Source: Saposhnikovia divaricata (lineage: Eukaryota; Streptophyta; Magnoliopsida; Apiales; Apiaceae). Taken from it: a stretch of 64,000 nt of DNA. Both the position numbers and the translations under genes were made by a program. The stretch spans positions 120,654,148-120,718,147 of the forward strand of contig CM071598.1 of assembly GCA_036435485.1 (NCBI GenBank), in the 5' to 3' direction. Below are positions 48,717-61,256 of this stretch, in pieces. Under the pieces are notes generated by a model. It saw only the letters and a list, made by a program, of their open reading frames with translations. It was not told the origin of the DNA and did not search any database. How positions within the stretch are numbered: the stretch's first letter is position 1; every line of letters starts with the position of its first letter.

Positions 48717-51014
48717 TTCTTGTTCTAATAGAAACTAATTTAGAATAGAAACTAGAAACTAAACCTAAATTAAATATTTCAAGCTAATCTAATGACCAAA
48801 TTAGGGGTATTCCAATACAAAAAACGTTTAAAATTATTGTCTCTATTGTCTCTAGAATAATGGCCTATATATGTATTGCTTTTGCTTTTGTATTTTTTTT
48901 AGTGATCTTGGTACGGAAACATTTGATCGTGTGAACAAGAATTAGGAGATCTTTTTCTGTTTGAGAAGTAGAAGTACTTGAAAAACTTGATAGAAAAGGT
49001 TTGAACATTTACCATTCTCCATTTATTTATTTATTGTCAATTGTTAATTTATCATTATTATCTTCTTATTGTTCTTGATCATAACATTCCAACGTCTTCT
49101 GTTAATTAATTCAATCAAATATGCTTTTTTATTTTTATGTATTTATTATAACGGGTGTCGGCCTAAGAAAACGTGACACAAAATCGATGTAAAAAATAAG
49201 TATATAGTTTATTTTGTTATATTAATAGTATATATTTTGAAAAAAAAATTAAAATATAAGAAGGCCATCGCGAAATGCGATTTATATGTATTTATTACAA
49301 CGGATATCGGCCCAAGAAAACGTGATACAAAATTGACATAAAAAATAAGTATATATATTTTTTTTAGTTGTATATATATATATTAGTATTTTTATAATAT
49401 ATACAACGGGTGTCGGCCTAAAAAATCGTAAAAAAAAATCGGTATAGAAAAATATATGAATAATTTATCTTATTATCTATGTATATTTAATTTACACAAT
49501 ATTGTGTTCACCAATTTATATTGATATTATAAAAATATTTTTGTCATTTTTTTTCTTAAATGATTTTTATTTAAATTTTTTAAAAAAAAATTATACGGCC
49601 GCCGCGAAGCGCGGCTTAGTCGACTAGTCTATGATATATATAAATATAAATTATATATATAAAGGAAAACCCCCAGGAGTTCTAGAATCGCTCGAATCCT
49701 ATCTATCTATTTTTCTAGAGCTTCTCTATTTTAAATAATTAAAATTAAAACTTTCTTTTTAGGTCCTATTTTTTAGAAAAGAAGTCAAAACTTCCTTTGT
49801 TAACATTAACATTAACATCTTCAAAATAGAAAAGGTTTTTGAATTTGTTAGAAAGAAGAATTCAGATTTACATATTAGAAATAGAAAAAAAAATTATATT
49901 CTTATATATATACAAATCGTTACTTTTAACGATCATATTTTATCACTAAGTTTATCGTGCTTTTGTTCTTGGTCTGATATTAATAATTTTTTTTCCCTCT
50001 TTCTTTGCATGCAAGGTTCCATACAAAACCTAATAACTGACAAACACGATCTATATATGAAGTAGTTCACCGTAACTGTAAGTTTCGACCCATATGCTTG
50101 ATTGTTTGAGAATAAAACATTTCTCGAAGCTTCGGAATAATCGTAGAAATACGGACCAAAACAATGGAAGACCTGGCAGTCTGGCACATAGGGGTGTCAA
50201 TCGAATAATACGGATACGGATACAGCTATATCCGAATTCGAATCTGGAAGTTCGAAACCGTATCCGAATCCGGGAATATACCAAAAATAATATTCGTATC
50301 CGAATCCGACGGATATTATCCGTATCCGGATAATATCCGGATCCGAATTTGTTTTCCAAAAAATGAATTTAAAAATTGGATATTCTTTTTTTTTGTCCTA
50401 CTTACAGCAAGAACATCGAGAACATGAAGCAGCGAACACTTATGCAAGAACTTGAAGAACATCCAAGAACACGGTCACTGGAGTTCATTTCCCGGCGACT
50501 CCAAACCAACCCCGAAAATTATGAAATTAATAAATATGTTTAAACACGACCCGATCTAAACATATATCAACCCAGAATTACAAAACAATTACGAACATGA
50601 GTTATTCGTTCAATTGAACATTTTTCGGCGAGCCAAAACAATTTTGAAAAATTATGAAATTAACACCTATTAGCATGCAACGATCTACACAATGGCTAAA
50701 AGAAAATTTCGAACAAACATCACAGTGGCCGATTCCGGCCACCTCAAGCATTTTTCGACGAACCAAAACATGCCCAGAAAAATTCAAGATCAACATATAT
50801 ACACAAACATACAACGATCTACAACCTATCATGCTCAAAATCAAGCCCAAACTCGAATAAAATCGAATTATACAAAAATCACCCAAAAAAATTTCATCTC
50901 AGAATCGAATGATATTTATATCAAAACGACGGTCTCGATTAGTAGAACTCGAATATGTAATCGGATTTTCAAACCGAGCTACGAATGATTTGATATATAA
51001 TTTCAAAGATTTAA

Positions 51015-51073
<59 letters not shown>
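51015..51073. repeat. (TA)n microsatellite, followed by a (GA) tract
   Basis: About 29 TA units, then 'gagagagag' near 51087-51100, inside the hAT element. Confidence 0.95.
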
Positions 51074-51076
<3 letters not shown>

Positions 51077-51292
51077 TACATAACAGAGAGAGAGAGAGAG
51101 AAGACTGGGCTGGGGGTGTTCAGTTGACTATAAAAAAAAAGGTTAAGTAAGTTTTGTTAAGTAAGCTAAAATTTTAATCGGGTATTAAAACTAACCCCAA
51201 TTAAAAATTAACGAATCCATTAAGGACATAAAATAATTAAATAAAATTGATAATTATAATTTTATAAAATCACATTTAATAATTCAATGATT

Positions 51293-51295
<3 letters not shown>

Positions 51296-51366
<71 letters not shown>
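51296..51366. repeat. (TA)n/(GA)n compound microsatellite
   Basis: TA repeats to about 51345 followed by GA repeats to about 51366, inside the hAT element. Confidence 0.95.
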
Positions 51367-51367
<1 letters not shown>

Positions 51368-51720
51368 AAAAAGTTCTATGGAGTACTAATTTAATTGGAG
51401 TACTTGGTGTACATATACGTTCTGCATTCAAAATATTTTAAAATTTGTTATTTTGCAAATCTCTGTTATATGAATATCATAATTTCATTGATAATCTTGA
51501 AAATCATGTATGTTTTGCAATATGTTCATCTTGAAATTCGTTTATGTTTTGCAATCAGAACATATATGTTTTGCAATCCAAATGTGTTTCGTAGAACAAT
51601 TCGTTTTGCAAAATTTTGTTTGCAAAACATACAAAATTTTCAAGATTTTCGATGAAATAGTGATATTCATGTAATAAGCTTTGCAAAATAATAAAGTTTG
51701 TAAAATTTTGAAAGCAAAAT

Positions 51721-52070
51721 TTTAGGGGTAGTATTCAAAGTACTAGTTAACTGTTAAATTACCAAATTAGATAATTTATTTTTTTCTAAAATTTTGGGAA
51801 TAACATTTAAAAGGATGGATCTTAACATCCGTACGGTTGGATCGTCGATAAATATTTTGAAAAAAATTGAAACATGAATCAGGGACGAAACCTTGTTTAG
51901 GGGTACTAGTCAAAGTAATAGTTGACCGTTAAATTACAAAATCAAATAAATTTATTTTTTTCTGAAATTTTGGCAATAACATTGAAAAAGATGGATCTTA
52001 ACATCTGTACGGTTGGATCGTTTAGAAATATTTTTAAAAAAAATCAAAAATCGAAACCCTAGAAACCCTA
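51721..52070. repeat. Tandem duplication, about 175-bp unit
   Basis: The segment beginning 'ttaggggtagtattcaaagt' near 51722 is repeated near 51897 with moderate divergence. Each copy contains 'ggatcttaacatc' and 'gtacggttggatcg'. It lies in the hAT interior, left of the solo LTR. Confidence 0.75.
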
Positions 52071-52122
52071 AACCCTAGTCAACCACCAAATTTAAAATTT
52101 CTAAAATTTCTAACATCCGTAC

Positions 52123-54425
52123 TGTAACGCCCCCAGATCCGCCCGGACTGGGGATCCGGGTCGTCACATTGTCTCAATATCCTGCAGCACACGTTAACGC
52201 AATAATAAAACAAAATATTTAATACAACGAAGCATAAGTGTCTCACTCCACAGATCCAAGATCGGTCTCACAAAATATTACAATACGACTTAGTACATCT
52301 TAGGATAATATCTTACAAACGTTCACAAAAGTAATAAATATCAAGGTTCCAGCTGGATAATCTAGTTCTTGTCAGCATAGCCTGGAGCTTTTCCCTTTCC
52401 TCTGGATCCCTGACCCGACGTCTCGCCTCTTACCATCTTGACAGCTGAATAAAATGTTGTAAAGCAAGAATGAGCAACTACGGTGCTCAGCAAGTTCTCT
52501 CCTTGCTCGGTAAATAAATATAAAAAGATTTACCAAAAGAAATACTCGAAATTTTAAAATCGGATAGCACAAACTGGCATTGACTCAATACTCATCTCGA
52601 AACTGTTTACTCGAAAGACTCAACTGATACAACTCTGGTGACTCATGATTTAAGAATAAACTGGTCTTCCACCTCTCGGTAACTCGGTGGGGCGATCAAC
52701 TATCCGACCGGGAATACCGTCCTCCAATGATATCGCACTTCGCCCGATCACGGCTACAATACGTTATCAACGATATAATATAAATGTATGAATGCTAGCA
52801 TCATAAGGGTTATCAATTCAATCCTGGCAACAAATGCCAAAATAATCTCGTGCCCGTATAATGGTACACAAGTCTCTCTTTCTCTATAATGGGCCTCTTT
52901 CCCAAAATTGACCAGTAGAACACAGAACTCCCGAACATTTCATGAACTGATACTTTGAGATAAACTTCACAAGGAAAATAACTAATTGATCTGGCTGACT
53001 GCCAGTTTTACTCGATGGACCACCAATCCGAACAATGGACTGATGTAACCTTCAATAAATATGTTTTAATTGCTTGACACGAACAAAGTGCCAACCCTTG
53101 ACAAGAAAAGGGCAACTATCTCGAAATAACGAGAATAGTTTTAGAATGAAAAATAATGAGTCGTACTGAACAAGTAGTACTACCCGAATAATTTTAAATA
53201 CTCAAAATTGATGAACGATAAATAGAATGTTTTTCACTTGACCAACGAGTAAAACCCTAACAATTTTAAATAATATAACACCTATTGGTCGGTTCGAACG
53301 ATGGACCAACTAAAAGATAATTAATAAATATTGTCGAATTTGAACAATAAATCCGACTAAGAAAGATGAATCTAACTATCTCGAACGAATGAGAATAGTT
53401 TCACTGAATCAAAATAATTAGTCGTCCCGAATTAATGAGATCAACCAGATAACAACGGGATTGCTTCTACGCTTATAGGGAATGTATTTCGCAAGTAAAC
53501 TAATTCTATCAGTAACGTAATATTTAACGAGACAATAATGCTCAAAAGAAACTATTGCATCATAAGGAGCAACAAATAAATCTCATAATTGATAGCTCGA
53601 AAATAAATAAGGAATGAAATATTACGAACAGAAATATGAAGTTTCCGAGAGTTAGGGTAGGAATGAACTTGCCTCGGTCTCGCAGTGCAGAAAATGCAGA
53701 TAAAATTATACTCTACCCGTGGGCTCGACTTCGGTCTACGGCTCGAGAATTAGGCACTAACAATGTCAACCAGAAAATACGTGAGCGATTCGCCAGGATA
53801 AAATACTTCTCAGCCGATAATAATATTTAAATGCAATAATGACATAACTCTCGAAAATCCGTTCGATAAATAACGAATAATAAACCCCGGATAAATAATC
53901 TCTCTTCGAACCACAAAATAAACCCACAAGATTTATCGTAAATCCGAATTAATAAGAAATACGGCTACGGCGATACTCCGTGTCTTACGTCTCGTAAATA
54001 ATTTAACTCTCTAATTATTCTCAAAATAATCCGACAATCCATTAATAGAAAATCCTAATTTTAATCCATGTCGCTAATTAATTTCTCTTTCGTTTTAAAT
54101 CTCGTAATTAACTTAATATCCAAAATTTTAGCCTCTAAAAGTAATTAGGTTCGATCCGGTTACTTAAAATAATCTGAATAGCTGTTTATAAGTCTTCTAA
54201 ATAAATACCGCCTTTTACTCTAACTATTCTTCGTTTTATCGACACAATAATAATTCTCCGATTTTTGTCCGAAATCCATAAATTGATTATTTTTAACTAA
54301 CCAATAACTAATTTCACCATTTTTATCAAACTCTTTTTATTTTATTAAACAATTCTTATATCTCACAATTTAATTAATAAAACAATTTTAACCTATTCCC
54401 TCTTTTCATTTTATTTTAATAACTC

Positions 54426-54459
<34 letters not shown>

Positions 54460-54477
54460 AATATTTTATTTATTATT

Positions 54478-54509
<32 letters not shown>

Positions 54510-54662
54510 AATATTTTACATACATCAATTAAATCAGTTCGGATAAAAGAAAAACACAACACGGCAGCGCGTGGGGCACACGCGCCACCACCGTTGCCTT
54601 TCGCCCCACCCCTGAAAACACTCTTCTCCCCAATCCGCATCTCTCTCCCTCCTTTCTCGCCC

Positions 54663-54725
<63 letters not shown>

Positions 54726-55902
54726 TCTCTCTCTCCCTCTCTCTCCCCGTTCTCCTCTAAATCTCCCTGCCTTCACCTCCTCTCCACCCTCTTCGAACTC
54801 CAACCTCACCTCTTAAAATCTCTCACACAACACAACGGCCTCATTTTCCCCTCCCCCTAATTCGATACCAACACCACCATAATCCCTCCGTCTCGTTTCT
54901 CTGCTCCGTTCAAACCACCACCACCAAGGTCTCTCACCCCTGTCTCTCTCCGATTACAAAACCCGACAACAACAATACCACAGAAATCTCTCATCTCACT
55001 GTCTCTCTCGCCTCAACATCACTCTCCCTCTTCGCCTTCCCCGCCTCCTCACAACCCCAAACAAGACCACCACCGCAGCGGTGGTGGTCGACTTCCCCCA
55101 AACCACCGACAATCGACAACGTCAAGGCGCACTCCTCACTTCCCCCTCGGTCAAATCGAACCACCAGTACACAAACCCAAACCAAGACTCTAACACGAAA
55201 TCGAATTATTAACTGAGGCCAATCGACTAAATAAAAAAAAATGAAAGTACTATCTGGGTTTGCTCTGTGCGCAGAGAAGGGGAAAGAAAAAAATCGTTAG
55301 CCTGTGGGTTTGGTTTGTGAAAGAGGGAATAAGACTTCTCTGTGTTGTATTTGTAAATAGAACCAAATAAGGCCGTGTGTATTGTTTATACAGTCCTGTA
55401 CTAGTAAGTTGTGAACGAGACAAAACGTGGGGGAACAGGAAAAAAAAAAGAATGTGCAGGAATGTTTTCGGTTTGAAAAAAAAGAATATAGTGTTTCGTG
55501 AAGAATAATTGTGTTCTGCGAGAATATTATCGTTTTCTGAGATCGAGAAATACTGCCTCCTCGTGTTTAACGACCCGATCAGTTAAAACCGAAACAGTAA
55601 TATCGTTGTTTTCCTGCTGGATAATTATAACGAGACCCAAAAGTCGTTTTCTAAAATAAATTCTGCGATATAAAATTAATATCCGTCCAAAATTAAAATC
55701 CTATTTTCCTAAATTTTCTTATTCTAATAAATACCTAATAATTATAATTAAATAGGTATAATATACAATATTTATTTACATACGAATATAAAATTTTAAA
55801 AATTTACCGAAATGCGATAATTAAAATATATTATTGCATCGCTCTTAAATAAATTTAAATAACGAGTAGAAAATTATTATTCGAAAATTTGCGGTTATTA
55901 CA
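52123..55902 (+). mobile_element. Solo LTR (3.78 kb) inside the hAT element
   Basis: Begins TGTAACGCCCCC and ends GGTTATTACA, with the 5-bp duplication CGTAC (52118-52122 and 55903-55907). No coding domain, primer site or purine tract is present. It shares 'aaagcaagaatgagc...gctcagcaagtt' (about 52462-52496) and 'gaacttgcct' (about 53667) with the solo LTR at 14231-18721, so the two come from related families. A large-LTR Ty3/gypsy source (possibly Tekay-like) is inferred. Microsatellites inside it: TA at 54427-54456, ATT at 54470-54505, CT at 54665-54745. Confidence 0.9.
54665..54745. repeat. (CT)n microsatellite
   Basis: About 30 nearly perfect CT units in the solo LTR. The Arg/Glu-rich and Ser/Leu-rich frames across it (54534-54860) are products of the repeat. 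Confidence 0.95.
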
Positions 55903-57056
55903 CGTACTAGCTACTTAGAAAATTAGGTAATATCATCAAAAAATAGTTAGCATGAATACTTGGATGTGTATAAATTTTAAATTAAATTTAGGATATATAT
56001 ATCTTAATAAATATAAATTAAAAAAATGTTTGATAATATAACCTATGTAATTGTAAATATTAAAAAAGAATCGTGTATTGCAAGGGGTTATATGCTAGTA
56101 TATTTAAAACTGAATAAAGTATATAACTGTATATTTATATATCATATATACTTAATTTCGGATTAGGATATTTTCATATACGAATACTGATAATATCTGT
56201 CGGATATTAAAAGATTCGGATCCGAATACGGATAATATCCGCTTTAAATCGAATACGGATAATATCCGCTTTTTTCCGGATACGAATACAGATATTTCGA
56301 ACGAATATCGGAATTTTCGAATTTTTTTGACAGCCCTACTGGCACATTACAAACGAGAGCAAATGTTGAATTGTTGATTGGCTATCCATGTTTAAATATA
56401 CAAATAATGGCATGCACAGCTTTCAAAGTTTATCTTTTGCAGGTCAGCAAGGGTTCAACTTCGAAAACGACAACTACAAAGCATATGAGTCATTGGAAAA
56501 CAAAAACAAATATGGGAAAAACTTTAAAATATGATAAGTTAATTTGTGAATTATTAATAATTATTGGTTCCTTGCTTTGATTTTTGTATTTTTTTTATTA
56601 GTGATCTCGGTACAGAAATAGCTGATCGTGTGAACAAGAATTAAGAGATCTTTCTTCATTTAAGAAGTAGAAGCATTTGAGAAACTTGCCACAAAAAGTT
56701 TGAACTTTTACCATTCCCTCTTTATTTGTTTATTGTTAATTGTTAATTTGTCGTTATTATTTTCCCACTGTTCTTGATCATAATATTCCCACGTCTTCTT
56801 TTAATTAATTCAATCAAATTTGTTTTTTATGTATGTAATTATCTATTTTTCTAGCTCCTCTATTTTAAATATTAAAATTAAAACTTCCTTCTTTAGGTCC
56901 TATTTTATTGAAAAGAAATCAAAACTTCCTTTTTTAACATTAACATAAACATCTTTGAAATAGAAAAGGTTCTCGAATTTGTAGGGAAGAAGAATTCAAA
57001 TTACATATTCGAAATACTATTTTTCTACGACGTAAAAAATAAGTATATAGTTTATT

Positions 57057-57059
57057 TTG

Positions 57060-57103
<44 letters not shown>
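57057..57103. repeat. (TA)n microsatellite
   Basis: TA repeat within Helitron unit C. Confidence 0.9.
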
Positions 57104-57108
<5 letters not shown>

Positions 57109-57568
57109 TTTGTACAATATTGTGTTCACTAATTTATTTATAGATATTTCCTTTTTTATTTCTTTCATAAATAGTTTATTTTTTTGAAAATTTTTAAAAA
57201 ATATTACAAGACCACCACGAAACACGACTTTTATGTATTTATTACAACGGGTGTGGCCTTAAAATTTCCTCTTTTAGCATTGACATTGACATTAATATTT
57301 TAAGACCTATTTTTTAGAAAAAAAATCAAAATTTCCTTTTTTAGTATTGACATTAACATCTTCGAAATGGAAAAAAGATTTTGAATTTGTAGGGAAGAAA
57401 AATTCAAATTTCCATATTGGAAATAGAAAATAAATTTTATACGTGAAACACTGTTTATATGTTTTATTACAACGGGTGTCTGCCTAATAAAACGTGATAC
57501 AAAATCGTTATAAAAAATAAGTGTATAGTTTATTTAGTTGTTATTTAGTTTATTTAGTCATATATTTA

Positions 57569-57569
57569 G

Positions 57570-57624
<55 letters not shown>
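57569..57624. repeat. (TA)n microsatellite
   Basis: TA repeat within Helitron unit C. Confidence 0.9.
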
Positions 57625-57629
<5 letters not shown>

Positions 57630-58819
57630 TTTGCAAAAAATTTTGTTCATTAATTTATTTGTAGAGATTTTCTTTTCGATTTCTTTCTTAAAATGTGATA
57701 CAAAATTGACATGAAAAATAAGTATATAGTTTATTTAGTTGTCAATATATATTAAAATTTGTACAATATTGTGTTTATTACTTTATTTATAGAATTATTT
57801 TTTTCGATTTTTTTCTTAAATTTATATTTTGATTTTTTCAAAAAGATATTACAAGGCCGCCGCGAAGCGCGGCTTAGTCAACTATTATTATATACTAGCG
57901 TTGTACCCGTGCTACGCATCGAACGGTAAAATTAATTAATTAATTAATTAAATAATTAATTAATTAATTAATTAATATATATATATATATATATATTATT
58001 AAAATTATTATTTAGGAGAAAAGATAATTTCATGAGAATGTAATTAATTTAAGTATAGAATTACTTATTCATCATTTAATACCAATTGCAATAATATTAA
58101 TATTATCAAACAATTATCATAACATCCACATCCCCGTTGAAATGTTCTAAATCACTCTTTATTGTTTTTTCTTAATTTTATTTTTTGCATTTGATTTTTG
58201 TCATTTTTCATAATCTTCCTTCCAAGTTTATAAGTTTTTTACCCTTATTTTAGGTTTTATTCTTTTGGAAATTCGATATATTTAAATGTGCAGTACTGTG
58301 GATTTCTAGAATTTTTATCATATTAATTCAATACAAAAATTTATATAGATTGCGATCAATTTTTCGAATACATATCGGAAATTCATAAACACTTATTTCT
58401 CACGACTGTTATTAATTATTATGTTGTCTCTCAAAAAAATGTTGAATATTTCAGCAATCTGAGAAAGGATCTCTAGTGTGTAAGACCCATTAAACGAACG
58501 TAGTTATGAGAAAGGAAACTTTGTCCTAATCTAGTTTCATATGTGTTTGTTCAATATCATTTTTACAAATTGTATGTTCTTTTATTAGTAAATTGATTTA
58601 CTATAGAAAAATAAACATTATCAATCAACCAAACATATCCAATATATCTCGTTCCTAGAGTAAGATATGACTGTTAAAGTTTACGGTGATTGCCCTCAAC
58701 ATGTTTTTAATGACAATTTAAAATGTGTATATTCACTCTGGAAGTTTGAAGGTTGATTTTTTTTATTTTTTTCTATTAGAATATTATATATTAAATATTA
58801 GTTTTCTTTTATTTATAAA

Positions 58820-59010
58820 TAGGGGTGGCAAATTATACCCGATCCAAAACCCAAAATTTTAGATATGCTGAACCCGATGTTTTGAATTCAGGTTTGGAAT
58901 TAAATTTTAAACCTGAAATAGTTTCGATTTGGATTTGGATTTCAATTGTACCAAACCGATATCTGATTCGAAACCCAATCCAATATGGAAACCTGATAAA
59001 TTAATTTTGT
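58820..59010. mobile_element. Single hAT end
   Basis: TAGGGGTGGCAAATT at 58820 is followed by repeated 'acccga' and 'aaacc(t/c)ga' motifs over about 190 bp. No partner terminus was found downstream, so it is a truncated or eroded copy. Confidence 0.4.
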
Positions 59011-59465
59011 TTAGACAAAACAAAACTAATAAATATCTTTGTTTGTTTAGAATCTATTTAACAAGTTATTAATTTTTTTTACCTATATTTAAAGTTCTGT
59101 TGACGTTAAAAATAAATATTATCAACCAAACAAGCAAATTCAATATGTCTGTTCTTAGATTATGATATGGGAATTGAATACTATTAATTTAATTCAAGAA
59201 TACAAAATTAAAAATGCCACATTTTATTAGAACAATATATAATTTTACGTATTGACTTATCTAGTTATCAATAATAGTGATTTTTATAATGAAAGTTGTA
59301 GCAGTTCCTCTCTCTACTCCTCTCCCAAAAAATACTAAATTAAAGTTTAGGGGATGACATCAATTTTCTTGATGATAAGCCCCCCTTTTTATTGTTTTCC
59401 TTGATTTTGCTTATTTTTTCAATAAAAATCTCTCTTTATCAAGAGTCTAGTACTTGATTTAAATC

Positions 59466-59857
59466 AAAAATTGTGATTAATTAATTAAAAGTATTTATAA
59501 AAATTAATCCGTAATATATAATTACATATTATAGTATGATTGTAGTTGATACTTATGAAAATTAGCTCGTAATATATAATAGTATAATTTTGATTGTCAA
59601 AATAATATATTTATATTTAAATTAATTAATAAATACATAATTTTGGAACATGGCTCTATCCAAAGAGACAGGTGCCAATAATAGATGTGTGAGTATATAA
59701 TGATATAATTGTAACTAATTTAAATCAAAAAGTGTGATTAATTAATTAAAAGTATTTATGAAAATTAATCCGTAATATATAACTACATATTATAGTATGA
59801 TTGTAGTTGATATTTATGAAAATTAGCTCGTAATATATAATAGTATAATTGTGATTG
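59466..59857. repeat. Direct repeat, about 130 bp, offset about 262 bp
   Basis: The sequence around 'gattaattaattaaaagtat' and 'gaaaattagctcgtaatata' at 59466-59600 recurs at 59728-59857 with few changes. A third, weaker copy of 'aaaattaatctgtaatatat' lies near 60050. Confidence 0.7.
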
Positions 59858-60354
59858 TCTTTAAATTAAAAGATTGATAAGGTAGTAGATATTTTATCAC
59901 ATTAAAAATATTTAATTTATGCATGTACTAAATAAAATAAATTTTGTATTTCAAAAAAATTATTAAGTAACCAAGATAAGTAAATTAGGGATGATATGAT
60001 TAATTTAATCTCAGTAATAAATTTTGATTGGCTATTATATATATTTATGAAAATTAATCTGTAATATATAATAATGTAATTGTGATTAATTGTAAATCAA
60101 AAGAGTGAAAAATTTAAATTACAAAAATCGCTTAACATTATATTTTTATATAATTTTGATTGATTTTAATTTTATATTAATTTATTATAATTGTTTTTTC
60201 AACATTAAAATATATGTAATATATGAATATGTTAAATCAAATAACTACTATATTTAAATAAGAATTGTTAACTAACCATGATTAGTTAGGTGATTGGTCT
60301 AAAATTTAGGGGTCATCTCTTATTGGTCATAAAATAATTCCTCGACTCTGATTG

Positions 60355-60390
60355 GTTAACTAAGGAGCTCTAGAATCGCTCGATTCAAAT
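60355..60390 (+). mobile_element. 5' segment of the unit A-C Helitron family
   Basis: 'aggagctctagaatcgctcg' matches the start region of units A (46296) and C (49675). It shows that a further copy or fragment begins here. Confidence 0.5.
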
Positions 60391-60930
60391 TTTTCTAATT
60401 TTCTAGAGCTCCTCAATTTTAAATAATTAAAATTAAACTTCCTTCTTTAAGCCCTATTTTTTAGAAAAGAAAGTCAAAACCTCTTTTAAGTTGTATAAAA
60501 TAAACCATTGTATAAAAGGGAAGTCAAAACCTTTTTTAAGTTGTAAAATAGACCATTTTATAAAGCTTTTCTAATTTTCAAGAACTTCTCAATTTTAAAT
60601 ACTTAAAATTAAACTTCCTTTTTTAAGTCCTATTTTTTAGAAAAAAAAAAGTCAGAACCTTTTAAGTTGTATAAAATAAATCATTATATAAAAGGAAAGT
60701 CAAAACCTTTTTTAAGTTGTATAAAATACACCATTGTATAAACTTTTCTAATTTTCTAGAGCTCCTCAATTTTAAATACTTAAAATTAAACTTCCTTCTT
60801 TAAGTCCTATTTTTTAGAAAAGAAAGTCAAAACATTTTTTAAGTTGTATAAAATAAACCATTGTATAAAAGGAAAGTCAAAACCTTTTTTAAGTTATATA
60901 AAATAGACCATTGTATAAAACTTTTATCAT
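60391..60930. repeat. 177-bp tandem repeat, three copies
   Basis: Copies start at 60391, 60567 and 60744 with 'ttttctaattttc'. Each holds 'ttaaacttcctt', 'cctattttttagaaaa', and two 'aaagtcaaaacc...aagttgtataaaata' sub-blocks. The sequence is an amplified version of the 5' part of the Helitron family. Confidence 0.85.
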
Positions 60931-61256
60931 CTTATTCAGATCTTGCTTTCACTATATATACACTACAAAGTTTTATGAATCACAACGTCTCTAATTTTCA
61001 TTGTTTATCGTATGTCATTATAGATTAGATTAGTTTTGCAACTTTTTAGTTTATTATGCCAACCAATGCGCTGATGCCTGATTAAATTTGTTATTGATGT
61101 GTTTTTATTACAAGACTAAACTAAATCATGTGAGTTTTTACTACATATAGGATTAAGAGAATGGAAGAGAGAGGAACAAACTGGAAATGCGCAAGTACGA
61201 AGGGAGTTCCACCTAATTTCTTCAAGCCTTAAGGTAGTAATATTATATTTCCCAGT
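60931..61256. other. AT-rich spacer left of the SIRE-like LTR
   Basis: No gene is recognised. The left end of the LTR may lie anywhere in 61150-61260. Confidence 0.4.

Larger units (their letters stand above)
47644..49627 (+). mobile_element. Helitron-like unit B of a tandem array
   Basis: Begins TCTTCTTTTATA directly after unit A and ends in hairpin GCCGCGAAGCGCGGC followed by TTAGTCGACTAG, a canonical Helitron terminus (hairpin, then CTAG). It contains the same internal blocks as A and C, an expanded ATCT microsatellite, and a foldback insertion (48190-48615). It has no coding capacity. Confidence 0.65.
50189..56338. mobile_element. Non-autonomous hAT transposon interrupted by a solo LTR
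   Basis: Termini TAGGGGTGTCAA and TTTGACAGCCCTA form an inverted pair, flanked by the exact 8-bp duplication CTGGCACA (50181-50188 and 56339-56346). Both subterminal regions are crowded with 'cggatacgg' and 'tatccg' motifs, as in other plant hAT elements. No transposase is present. Without the internal 3.78-kb solo LTR it is about 2.4 kb. Confidence 0.9.
49628..57884 (+). mobile_element. Helitron-like unit C, carrying a nested hAT element
   Basis: Begins TCTATGATATATATAA directly after the CTAG of unit B. It then has 'cccaggagttctagaatcgc' and the shared internal blocks. After the hAT insertion it resumes (from 56347) with 'gatcgtgtgaacaagaatta'. It ends with GCCGCGAAGCGCGGC and TTAGTCAACTA. 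A second partial 5' block near 56840-57010 and a decayed 3' end near 57215 indicate internal duplication. Without the hAT it is about 2.1 kb. Non-autonomous. Confidence 0.6.
57895..60350 (-). mobile_element. Second Helitron-like element in opposite orientation; 5' end unresolved
   Basis: Read on the minus strand, 57925 to 57895 gives a hairpin-capable CCGTTCGATGCGTAGCACGG followed by GTACAACG and CTAG, with T next. This is a Helitron 3' terminus of a different family from units A-C. The body is AT-rich and non-coding. The 5' TC end could not be located; the right limit is only where a different repeat begins. Confidence 0.4.

Noticed and set aside
49933..50359. 84-102-codon frames across the hAT left end
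   Set aside because: They cross the transposon junction and the repeated subterminal motifs, so they cannot be an ancestral coding sequence.
52060..52080. Telomere-like 'aaaccctaaaccctag'
   Set aside because: Only about two imperfect units inside a duplicated hAT interior segment; not a telomeric array.
54534..54860. Arg/Glu-rich and Ser/Leu-rich frames of about 90 codons
   Set aside because: Produced by the (CT)n microsatellite in the solo LTR.
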